64,000 nt of DNA from Joyebacterum sp964521425 (GTDB taxonomy: Bacteria > Joyebacterota > Joyebacteria > Joyebacterales > Joyebacteraceae), in assembly GCA_964521425.1 (NCBI GenBank), contig CAZFRO010000005.1, positions 75,968-139,967 on the forward strand. Reading direction: 5' to 3'. Position 1 is the first letter of the stretch. Each line of letters opens with the position of its first letter. Shown here piece after piece: positions 34,111-42,900 of this stretch. Under the pieces are notes generated by a model. It did no database searches and was not told the DNA's origin. It saw nothing but the letters and a program-made list of their open reading frames with translations. Both the position numbers and the translations under genes were made by a program.

Positions 34111-36711
34111 CTAGTAGTAGAGGTCCCGCATGATGCCGATCTCAAAACCGCGCCCGGGCTGGGGAAAGCCCTCTTCGTCCTCGTAAAGCTCGTCAAAGAG
34201 GTTCCTCACGCCGGCAAACACATCTCCCCACCGCGTCTCGACGGTGGCCCTGGCGTCAACGAGAACATGAGCGGGAAGGCTGCCGCCTCTACCCGAGCTT
34301 CTGGAACCGACTCGCGCGATCCTCGCGAGGATGCCGGCCGGTCCCCTCTCATATGTCGTCGTCACGACTACCATCGTCTTCGGAACGAGTGGCACGTCCT
34401 CACCGGTCTCCGTATCTCGTGCCGACGTCATCGCGAGGCTCAGACCGACGTTCAACTCGGACATGACCCTGTGCTCCACGCTGAGTTCCGCGCCCCACGA
34501 GTGCACGCGGCCGATGTTCCGTGCAGGATCACCAGACCCGGTCGTGGAAATCATGTCCTTCACGTGTTGGTCGAAGAGAAGAAGCGAGAGCATTGATCCG
34601 GTTGACGCTCTCTTGGCCAGTTCCGTCTCGAACGAGACGCTCTGCTCAGGACGCAGGTCCGGATTGCCGATCTCCGTGCTGAACCACTCCTTGAGAGTGG
34701 GGAATCGCGTCTTGAGCCCACCGAGAAGACGAACTGAGACGTCGGCCGGGAGTGTATGCGTCCAGGCGGCCTGCGGGTTGATGCTCGCAAGAGACCGGTC
34801 CTCCCCAACCATCATGTCGCCGTTGACCGCGAGCGAAATCTTGTCGCTCTCGCCCAGAGCAATGACATCCTGTCCGAAGACCGACGCTGTCGTCGCCTCA
34901 TACCGCAGCCACTCATCGCCGACATCGCGCTGATGTCTGGCGACATCCTCGCGCACATTCAGACCGGACCAGATGCTGTGCCCCTCGAAGCCACTATAGT
35001 CAGCACAGAGATAGCCGCCGATAGCGTGGTTGGAGACGCTCGAGAGCCAGCGACGGTTTTCCCGGTCGAAGTCTGAGAATGCCGCGAGCTGATTGTCGTT
35101 CGTGGAGTAGAACATCCGCCCCTCGAAGTGGGCGGCCGGAGTGGGCTGCCAGTTGACGGTCGTCACTGTCCGCGACTCCCGCCAGACCGGGAAGCTCCAG
35201 TAGCGAGGCCTGTCTGAATCATCTGTGGACGCCGGTGCGTCTCGGCGACCATCGGTCGCGTTGAAGGCGACGGACGCGTGGGCGGTCTCACTCAATCGCC
35301 ACGACGCCCTGCTCCAGACCATGAGCTGCTCTGCTCCGGAGTAATCCCGGAGACCGCCATCCTCCAGACTTGTCGGTTCAAACGATGCTGGAAGCGAGAA
35401 ACCGGATGCCCCATCGGTGGCGACACCTCCGCTCAGATGGACTCCGCCGAACCGGCCTCCGCCCGCGACGAAGCCCGAGTAGTCTCCGTCCGTGCCTGCT
35501 GCGAGCTTGTAGCTCAGGCCACTTCGCCCTCCCCCAAGAGTGGTCACCTCGACTATCCCACCGATGGCGTTCGCCCCATATACACTTGCAGCCGGTCCCC
35601 TGGTTACGCGCACGGCACCGAGGGCCCCGGAGAGGATCATGGCAGTATTCACGGAGCCGGAGTATGGATCGGATAGCGGGACGCCGTCCACGAGCACGAC
35701 GAGTTCTCTCTCGCCAAGGCCGCGCGTACTGAGCTTGGCCTCACCGCGGGAGTTGGTCCTGACCACGAATCCGGGGATCATTCCAAGAACCTCAGCAAGA
35801 TCGTCGGCGCCGGATTCGCCGATCTCCTCGGCATCCACGTGAACCACGGAGTACGGCCCCAGAAGTCTCGTGGCGAATACGGTCAGCTCGGGAAGCTGGT
35901 AGATAGGACCACCTCTTGAGTTACCCTGCGACCCATCCCTTGAGGAACCGTTCCCGTCGGCTTGTGCCGAAGGCGCCGAACTCAGAAACAGGAGCAGAGC
36001 GAGCACGATTGCCGCGGTGACTCCAGGACCTTGTCCACCGCGTCCATCCCGTCTGCCGCTCCCCCCATTGATTGAGTTGGCTGTGTGTCCCAGTGCGCGC
36101 GCCAGCGGCGCCAGTAGGATTCTGTCGACAAACATGACTGCGCTCACCCCCAATGCCGTATGGATCATGATAAGGAATCCGAGGACTGCCAGTGCGTGAA
36201 TCGATCCCGTCTTCACGGGACCCGCGATCAGTTCAACCGTGAATCTGTAGACCTCTGCCGGTCCCTTCCCCATGAAGTAGCCCTGAACGACGAACGGATG
36301 GACAAGAGCCCACCAGAGAGCCATGACTCCGGCCATGACTCGCCCGCCCTTCCAACCCTTTGGAGAGAGACTCAGAACCATCTCAACAATCAACGCTTCG
36401 GCGAGGATGCCGATCGCCGCGAAGACGGCCCCACCGAATCCTGAGGCCACTCTTACTCCGGCGGCCACAATCCCGATCAAGAGCGATGACCAGCGAACCG
36501 GTACGCTCGACCTCGCCGTCAGGAGAATGACGACGCCGAATGTCGCCAGCACGGCGCCGCCGAACGGCACGCGCCACCCCTTGATCAGACCACCAACCGT
36601 TATCTCTATGACGCCCCAGAGCGCGGCCATGAGGCCAAGAAGGGCGATCTCACGCGTCGTGAATCGCCTGCGCTGAGATGACGGATCCGACGACTGTCCA
36701 AAGGCGATCAT
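34111..36711 (-). CDS. Fusion of inner-membrane S-component-like domain and TonB-dependent receptor
   Basis: 866 aa from ATG 36711 (AGGA, 6 bases); an ATG at 36768 inside a 16-bp repeat is an alternative. Residues about 20-215 have 5-6 hydrophobic segments (EIALLGLMAALWGVIEITVG, WSSLLIGIVAAGVRVASGFG, MALWWALVHPFVVQGYFMG) like the substrate-binding S component of ECF vitamin transporters. A second signal-peptide-like segment follows (VTAAIVLALLLFLSSAPSAQA). Then come a plug domain (DLAEVLGMIPGFVV, GELVVLVDGVPLSDPYSG-like) and a beta barrel ending RGFEIGIMRDLYY, as in BtuB-type TonB receptors. No in-frame start or SD precedes the receptor part. Inner- and outer-membrane halves in one chain imply internal signal-peptidase cleavage. 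A vitamin such as cobalamin or thiamine is a guess. Confidence 0.8.
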   Translation of the reverse strand: MIAFGQSSDPSSQRRRFTTREIALLGLMAALWGVIEITVGGLIKGWRVPFGGAVLATFGVVILLTARSSVPVRWSSLLIGIVAAGVRVASGFGGAVFAAIGILAEALIVEMVLSLSPKGWKGGRVMAGVMALWWALVHPFVVQGYFMGKGPAEVYRFTVELIAGPVKTGSIHALAVLGFLIMIHTALGVSAVMFVDRILLAPLARALGHTANSINGGSGRRDGRGGQGPGVTAAIVLALLLFLSSAPSAQADGNGSSRDGSQGNSRGGPIYQLPELTVFATRLLGPYSVVHVDAEEIGESGADDLAEVLGMIPGFVVRTNSRGEAKLSTRGLGERELVVLVDGVPLSDPYSGSVNTAMILSGALGAVRVTRGPAASVYGANAIGGIVEVTTLGGGRSGLSYKLAAGTDGDYSGFVAGGGRFGGVHLSGGVATDGASGFSLPASFEPTSLEDGGLRDYSGAEQLMVWSRASWRLSETAHASVAFNATDGRRDAPASTDDSDRPRYWSFPVWRESRTVTTVNWQPTPAAHFEGRMFYSTNDNQLAAFSDFDRENRRWLSSVSNHAIGGYLCADYSGFEGHSIWSGLNVREDVARHQRDVGDEWLRYEATTASVFGQDVIALGESDKISLAVNGDMMVGEDRSLASINPQAAWTHTLPADVSVRLLGGLKTRFPTLKEWFSTEIGNPDLRPEQSVSFETELAKRASTGSMLSLLLFDQHVKDMISTTGSGDPARNIGRVHSWGAELSVEHRVMSELNVGLSLAMTSARDTETGEDVPLVPKTMVVVTTTYERGPAGILARIARVGSRSSGRGGSLPAHVLVDARATVETRWGDVFAGVRNLFDELYEDEEGFPQPGRGFEIGIMRDLYY

Positions 36712-36765
36712 GTGCCATCCTGTCTTCCGGGACAAAGCACGACGTGTCCAGAGGCTCGCCGCACT

Positions 36766-36797
36766 CATGATGACGTGCCACCATGATGACGCGCCAC
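36766..36797. repeat. 16-bp tandem duplication at the TonB-fusion leader
   Basis: Two adjacent 16-bp copies starting CATGATGACG (36766-36781 and 36782-36797, one base different). Each carries a possible ATG on the minus strand; it lies just after the predicted promoter. Confidence 0.8.
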
Positions 36798-36804
36798 GCT
36801 CGTG

Positions 36805-36833
36805 ATGCTACACGAAAGCCACGCTCCAGGCAA
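36805..36833 (-). promoter_or_regulatory. Promoter for the TonB-fusion gene
   Basis: On the minus strand TTGCCT (36833-36828), 17 bases, TAGCAT (36810-36805), about 95 bases before the preferred start. Confidence 0.5.
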
Positions 36834-36879
36834 TGGCCGGCTACGCCAAAGCACCTGCTCTATCAGCCTGACTGAAGCG

Positions 36880-37779
36880 TCAGTCTGCTTTGTAGAGGGC
36901 CTTGATCCTCCCCCAGCTCGAGTGCTCGACCGGGCTTTCGTATTCGTCGTCCATCTCGTAGATGGTGTCAGTCACGTACGACGCGAACCACAGGCTCCGG
37001 GCTTCGCGCACGACCGGACGCCCGACAGCCACGCCGACGGAGCCGGCCGCGGGTCCGGGAAAGGAATCGAGTAGACTCAAGTCGCCGTCAAGAACATGGA
37101 TGGTGCCAAGCAGGAAGTCCGTCATGTAGAACAGCCCACTCTCCGGATCGAAATCCAGAGCTCCTCCTGCACCCGAGCCCGACGGATCGTCGTGGGCGGC
37201 GACCAGGTTGAACGACTCGTCGCACTCCAAGAGATCGCCGCTGTAGTCCGAGAGCCAGAAGCTTGAGCCATCGAAACAGATGCCCAGCACACCACCTGGA
37301 CATATCGCGTCCACATCCCACGCGCCAAGCAACGTGCCATCAAGTGAGAACTGATAGACTCTGTTGACCGTATCGGCATCGTAACCGTGGTAGTCCGTGA
37401 TATAGAGTGAGCCCGCGCGACCATCGGGAACGAGGCAGATCCCGTTGCCAACATGGATCGTCGCACCAGCCCCGATCTGAGTCGGCACGTCGAAGAGAAG
37501 AGACGGCGTCCATGATGGAGGCTGGAAGGAATAGACCTCCCCCCACCCTTCTTCAACGTGATAGAGGATCTGACCGACGTCGTCCCAGTCCACGCCCATG
37601 GGTGCTGTGCTGGGTGACGGGAACGAGTCCAGCACGGCCCGGTTCAGAACCGGCTTCGGGACAGCTGCCAGAGGAGTGTCGCTCAGGCTGCATATGTGCG
37701 CGAATGAGACAGTGCTCAAGAAGACAACCATGAGCATCACAGAAACGAGCAGCACTCTCATTGGTGGGACCATCCTCAT
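36880..37779 (-). CDS. Secreted beta-propeller-like protein with WG tail
   Basis: 299 aa from ATG 37779, which follows AAGGGGGTGCCG; ATGs at 37797 and 37761 are alternatives. The signal peptide ends ...STVSFAH. The body repeats strands with G-x-x-Y/W and D/N turns (GVDWDDVGQILYHVEEGWG, GSLYITDYHGYDAD, GICFDGSSFWLSDYSGD, GLFYMTDFLLGTIHVL) as in NHL/SMP-30-like beta-propellers. It ends SPVEHSSWGRIKALYKAD, the shared tail with three extra residues. No catalytic site is identified. It is transcribed divergently from the tailed gene at 37999. Confidence 0.78.
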   Translation of the reverse strand: MRMVPPMRVLLVSVMLMVVFLSTVSFAHICSLSDTPLAAVPKPVLNRAVLDSFPSPSTAPMGVDWDDVGQILYHVEEGWGEVYSFQPPSWTPSLLFDVPTQIGAGATIHVGNGICLVPDGRAGSLYITDYHGYDADTVNRVYQFSLDGTLLGAWDVDAICPGGVLGICFDGSSFWLSDYSGDLLECDESFNLVAAHDDPSGSGAGGALDFDPESGLFYMTDFLLGTIHVLDGDLSLLDSFPGPAAGSVGVAVGRPVVREARSLWFASYVTDTIYEMDDEYESPVEHSSWGRIKALYKAD

Positions 37780-37803
37780 CGGCACCCCCTTCATCATCGA
37801 ATC

Positions 37804-37832
37804 TTGACCCTCTCCGCTGTCTATGGTATACT
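37804..37832 (+). promoter_or_regulatory. Promoter upstream of the tailed GATase-like gene
   Basis: TTGACC, 17 bases, TATACT, giving a leader of roughly 160 bases before the ATG at 37999. A 28-codon frame from 37838 lies in the leader without a clear SD. Confidence 0.7.
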
Positions 37833-37998
37833 CTGCTATGAGAGCAGGTGCAACCGAAACTGACAGAAATCGCCAATCGCATGGGTGCGTTGGACGAGAT
37901 CCAGTCTTAGTGCTATGTCATTAAGTCACAGTAACTCCGGCCGCGTGACGCAGTGCGTCTGTGGACCGGATTGGCTTTACTGGAGCAGGAGGAAGAGC

Positions 37999-38865
37999 AT
38001 GAGAACAGTGCTAGTGATCCTTGCAGTTATCGCCCTGGCAACGACGGCATTCGCAGACAGTGCGCGTCTCGATGTGCAGCAGGACGACGTTACGGTTGGT
38101 CTTCAGCAGCACGGTGCGCCGATGTCTTTCGCGGACGTCCTGATCTGCATCGACATCAATGCGAACGCCGGCTTCGCTGACCTGAGCCTGCGCTACGCCG
38201 ATGCATTCACGTCTGCGGGCGCCACGACGTTCGCGTTCGCGAGCGTTGAGGTCGCAGATGGAACGATCAACTTCCCGCCGGACGTGACCGCCGACAACTA
38301 CCCGATGGTCGTCGTTCTGACGAGCGAGAACTGGTGGACGGTTCCGGGGAACATTGACCCGGCCGATGAGACGGTTCTTGCAGACTATCTGGACACGGGC
38401 GGTAATCTGCTGCTCGTCGGGCAGGACTACATGTGGGGATCGCATTCTGCGATGGGACCGTGCTCGGGGTTCCCCTACGACTACCTGGGCATGGACGTCT
38501 GCACACAGGATGTCATCTGGGCGGCTGAGACGGCCAACGTCAGCGGTTCAACGGGCGGCCTTCTTGATGGCGAGAGCTTCTACCTTGACCCCACCCTCGT
38601 CTTCCTGAACAACCCGTTCTTCCCGGATGTGGCAACACCGACGGCCACGGCCGACTACCTCCTCTACTACGACGAGGCCGCCACGGATGGGGTTGCCATC
38701 TACAATGAGACAGAGGTGTTCAAGACGGTGTGGTCAGGTATCGAGATCTCGGCTGCATCCGACGTTGACTTCAACCGCATGATCGAGGTCATCTACGACT
38801 GGTTCCTCTCAAGCACGCCGGTCGAGGCGACCACATGGGGCAGCATCAAGGCTAATTACCGCTAG
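37999..38865 (+). CDS. Secreted protein with class I GATase/ThuA-like fold and WG tail
   Basis: 288 aa. ATG 37999 lies behind AGGAGGAAGAGC; signal peptide MRTVLVILAVIALATTAFA. The core has a flavodoxin-like alternation: ADVLICIDINANAGF, YPMVVVLTSENWW, ADYLDTGGNLLLVGQDYMWG, as in exported GATase-like/ThuA-type domains. No Cys-His-Glu triad is evident, so it may bind rather than catalyse. It ends TPVEATTWGSIKANYR. A strong hairpin terminator follows at 38892-38924. Confidence 0.8.
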   Translation: MRTVLVILAVIALATTAFADSARLDVQQDDVTVGLQQHGAPMSFADVLICIDINANAGFADLSLRYADAFTSAGATTFAFASVEVADGTINFPPDVTADNYPMVVVLTSENWWTVPGNIDPADETVLADYLDTGGNLLLVGQDYMWGSHSAMGPCSGFPYDYLGMDVCTQDVIWAAETANVSGSTGGLLDGESFYLDPTLVFLNNPFFPDVATPTATADYLLYYDEAATDGVAIYNETEVFKTVWSGIEISAASDVDFNRMIEVIYDWFLSSTPVEATTWGSIKANYR

Positions 38866-38891
38866 ATGCTCCACGGTGTAGCATGCAGTGC

Positions 38892-38924
38892 GAACGGGCG
38901 GGGGCACTTCTCCCCCGCCCGTTC
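38892..38924 (+). terminator. Terminator after the tailed GATase-like gene
   Basis: GAACGGGCGGGGG, loop CACTTCT, CCCCCGCCCGTTC: a perfect 13-bp stem followed by TCTTG. The T tract is weak. Confidence 0.75.
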
Positions 38925-39031
38925 TCTTGCGCCCGAGTGACGTGTGGGCGTCTCTGGTGGAATCCGGGCCGCGGCAGGAGTATACTGCCCCATGAAGCAG
39001 ACAGTTCGACGACAGAGAGAGGGAGGTACGA

Positions 39032-39322
39032 ATGTCTGGCGACCCGCGACCAAACTACGATGCGGATCTTGCCGTTGCCTACGTCGCAAGCGGTGAGATG
39101 GAGGCACTGACCGTGAAGAGCGTGCTCGAGGCCGCCGGCATAGAGGCGACGCTCAAGATGGAAGCCGTGACGAAGCTCCTGGCCATGACCATTGATGGGC
39201 TCGGCGCCGTCGAGGTCCTCGTTCCCGCGGAGCGGCTCGATGAGGCGTGCGCGATCATGGACACGCCCGCGGAGGTTGTCGAGGATCCCGATGAGAGCGC
39301 GAGCGATGGCGGCAACTCGTGA
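39032..39322 (+). CDS. DUF2007-type putative signal-transducing protein
   Basis: 96 aa. ATG 39032 lies behind GGGAGGTACGA, and a TATACT -10 box lies about 50 bases upstream. The sequence VAYVASGEMEALTVKSVLEA and VEVLVPAERLDEACAIM matches the small DUF2007 domain, a ferredoxin-like fold of unknown role. The acidic C-terminus (EVVEDPDESASDGG) is extra. Its stop overlaps the GTG start of the thioesterase gene. Confidence 0.8.
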   Translation: MSGDPRPNYDADLAVAYVASGEMEALTVKSVLEAAGIEATLKMEAVTKLLAMTIDGLGAVEVLVPAERLDEACAIMDTPAEVVEDPDESASDGGNS

Positions 39323-39747
39323 AGAGTCTGAAGCCCAGGGACGACTCGATGTGTTTCGCCTGCGGGAAGGAAAATGCGGACGGCCTGCAACTTGTGTTTG
39401 AGTACACGGGAGAGCAGGTGCGAACCACGCTCGCATTCCCGAAGAAGTTCCAGGGCTATAGCGACATCGTCCACGGGGGACTCATCAGCACGGTTCTGGA
39501 CGAGGCAATGGTCACGCTTCTCAACAAGATGGGCAACTTCGCCGTGACCGCAGAGCTCTCGGTGCGGTTTCTCTCTCCCCTCAGCGTCGGACAGACGGCG
39601 ACCGTGACAGCGCGCCTTGTGGAGGCGCGTGGCAAGATCTTCCGTGTGGCGGCCACGATCGCCCTGGCCGACGGAACCAGGATCGCTACCGGCGAGGCAC
39701 GCTGCATATCAATGGGACCTCTCCCGGACGATCTCGCAGGCTCCTGA
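39319..39747 (+). CDS. PaaI-family hotdog thioesterase
   Basis: 142 aa starting at GTG 39319 within the GTGA overlap. MCFACGKENADGLQL at the N-terminus and the hotdog motif DIVHGGLISTVLDEAM are the PaaI/YbgC-like acyl-CoA thioesterase signatures; the Asp/Glu in LDEAM is the usual catalytic position. Cytoplasmic. Substrate unknown. Coupled to DUF2007. Confidence 0.9.
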   Translation: MKSLKPRDDSMCFACGKENADGLQLVFEYTGEQVRTTLAFPKKFQGYSDIVHGGLISTVLDEAMVTLLNKMGNFAVTAELSVRFLSPLSVGQTATVTARLVEARGKIFRVAATIALADGTRIATGEARCISMGPLPDDLAGS

Positions 39748-39769
39748 GCGCCCCCTACTGACCCAACAA

Positions 39770-39798
39770 TTGACGAACGCCGCAAAATGTGCGATAAT
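39770..39798 (+). promoter_or_regulatory. Promoter for the gingipain-like gene
   Basis: TTGACG, 17 bases, GATAAT, about 120 bases upstream of the GTG at 39919. Confidence 0.65.
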
Positions 39799-39918
39799 GT
39801 ACTAAGAAGTGACCTTTTGCCACAAGCGCCGGTGCGAATGCGCGGGCGGGACGGCTGAATTCGTGAGAGTCGACTCAGCAACGCCCCGGCCCGCTTGATA
39901 ACCGGCAGGAGGGAATGC

Positions 39919-42900
39919 GTGCGTCCGGCCCCAGCAACTCTCACACTCGCCATTCTGTGCATCGCCATCGCTCTTGCTTCACCAGTCCTGTCCGCAGCCA
40001 CTGAGCCTCTCGTTCATGCGGAGGCAGCCACAGAAGCCCTCACCCATGGGACTCTGGCCACCGGGGACCTGCTTCCACACGCCTGTGAGGCGACGGCCGA
40101 GGTCCTGGACAGCACTGATGGCGCAGTCCTTCTGCGTCTCGGCGTCTCATGGAGCCAGGTGGACTCACGCGGCGAGGAATCGCAGAACAGCGAAGAGGGG
40201 CCCCTGGTCCTGAATCTCCGCCCGAACAACCCATCTGCGGGTGCACCGTCTCTCGCCGGCGGATTAGCACACGTCGCCGGGTCCGGAGAGACGTGGAGTG
40301 CGCGGTCGCCCTCCCCCGCCGGTTTCTCCGTTCTTGTGCGTGTTCCCGATATGGGTCGCATAGTCTGGAGCGCTGACCAGGATGGGGTCGTGAAGATCTC
40401 GGAGCCGGGCATCCTGCGCGACCTCAGGGTCGTCAGTGTAACGTACGAGCCTCGGCCGCCCACGGCTTCGGTGGAGAGTGCGAGAAGCTCGGTCATGCTG
40501 AGGATCGAGACGTCACCGGGCACGGGAGTAAATGAGAAGCGAGAGACCAGAAGGGCTCCGGCGCCGGCGTTTGAGGCGGTCTACAGAGACCGGGTCATCA
40601 ACTACGCCCCGGACCACGCTCCTGATCAGGATGCACGCACTCTGATCTGGGGGGACCTGGGAAACCGCGACGAGCTACCGTTCGGCGGAAAATACCTCAT
40701 CATCACGGCGGATTCATACGAGAGCGATATCATCGATCTCGCCGAGTGGAAGCACAAGAAGGGCGTTCAGACGAAGGTCGTGACACTCTCCGAGGTCGGC
40801 TCCGGTGTGGACGACATCAGAGCGTACATCCAGACGGCATACGATACGTGGACGGTTCCCCCGGAGTATGTGCTGCTCGTCGGTGATACCGAACAGCTTC
40901 CCGCATACGAGGGTTTCACATGGACCGACGACTACTACGCAACCCTGGAGGGTGCGGACTATTTCGTTGACGTGATGGTGGGCCGGATCTCTGCCGATTC
41001 CCCCTCCCATTGTTCGACCCAGGTTGCCAAGATCCTCGGCTACGAACGCACACCGGTCACCGGGGACGCCAACTGGCCCACGAGCGCGACGTTCATGATC
41101 GCCGAGGACGGCGACGCGGGCGACGCAATCTACTTCGCAAACACGTGGCTGATCTACGATCTCATGGATGCTGCCGGGTTCGCTCCTATGGACACGCTCT
41201 TCGATAGGAACGGGACGGTCCCGGATGACGTCTACGCGGCAGTGAACGCAGGACGCGGATTCCTCACGTTCAGAGGGCAGGCCTGGTATGAGTGGCCGTC
41301 CCCGTTCAATATCAACCCGGGCAACCTGCTGAACGGGTGGAAGCTGCCCATCATCATATCGGCGACGTGCGGAACGGGCTCGTATCAGAATGACGGGTTC
41401 ATCTGCGAGACGTTTGTCCGCGCGGGCAACGCGGTCGCTCCCCGCGGAGCCGTCGCCTTCTTCGGAAGCAACACGGTCATCGCCGGAAGCCAGCCGCTCT
41501 CTAGACGCAGGGGTGCGGGCGCCACGGGTTTCTACGAACAGGTCTTCGGTGGGAATGGCGGCGTGCTTGGAGCCGCGTGTGTCGCCTCCAAGATGTCCAT
41601 CTACAACTTCGACGCGGTGCAGCAGGAGTACGAGGCGTGGAACCTCCTGGGCGACCCGGAGATGAACCTCTGGATCGAGAGCCCGAAGGACATCACAGTG
41701 CTTCACGAGGCATACTACCACTCCGGACAGGGAACGTTCGCCGTCTCGGTCCTCTCGCAGGGCCAGCCGGTCGAGGGGGCGCTTGTCGCCTGTCTCAAAG
41801 ATGATGACATTTATGCGTGGGCATACACCGATGGAACGGGTCAGGTGTCGTTCCCGCTCACGCCGACTTCGTCCGGCGCTCTCAGTGTAACAGTGACCGC
41901 GCAGGGCTTCGTTCCCTATGAGGGGACGACTCAGGTGCTTGACAGTGGACCGTTCGTGGTGTTCGCCGACATCTCTATAGACGATGCGAGCGGCGGCAAC
42001 GGCGACGGACTTCTGAGTCCCGGGGAATCGGCGGACGTGTCGATCGAGTTCGGCAACGTCGGCGACGCGGTGGCATCCTCGACGGTCACCGTACTGAGAA
42101 GCAGCGCGCCCTATGCAACCGTCGTGGACAGTGTGTCCACCTTCGGCGACATCGCGGCACAGGCGAGCTCCTGGGGATCTCCGCCTCTCACGATCACGGT
42201 CTCACCCACCTGCAGAGTCGGATCTGTGATCCCGTACGAGCTTGTCACAACATACAGTGGTTCACTGCGGACTCTCTCGCCGCCACCGATACAGGTGGCC
42301 AGCGCCGACCTCGACATCGTTGCCGTCGACGTAGACGATGCTCCGCCAGCAGGAGACGGAGGAGCGACGGCAAGCCCCGGTGAGGTGGTCGGTCTCACGG
42401 TGACGTTTGAGAACACTGGCGAGTGTGACGCCGAGTCGGTCACAGCTGAGATCACGACCGAGAGCCCGCACATCGTGATCGCTTCGGCCACGGCGGCTCT
42501 GGGAGACATGGCTGCCGGAGCGTTGCGAGACAATTCGGAGACGCCCTTCGTGCTGCAGATATCTCCAATGGCTCCGAACGACACAAGCGTGTCTCTCAGA
42601 CTTGTTCTCGGTGGACAGGGCCACTCCTACGCCTATGTCGAGACCCTCGATTTCGATCTCATCATCTCGGGACCGACGGCTTCTCTTGTGACCGGACCCG
42701 ACGACTACGGCTACTACGCGTTCGATTCAAGTGACTCGACCTACGGAGGGGCGCCTGCCTTCGACTGGTACGACATCGCACCACCAGGCCCCGGGAATCT
42801 CATCACGGAGATCACGGACGAAGACGACGCGATCGCGCTTGTGAACATGCCCTTCAGTTTCCAGCACTACGGCACGAGCTACATGCAGATGTCGGTCTGT

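Noticed and set aside
40714..41721. 335-codon minus-strand frame inside the gingipain-like gene
   Set aside because: Opposes a protein with signal peptide, C25 segments and T9SS domain; the antisense product has no recognisable motif.
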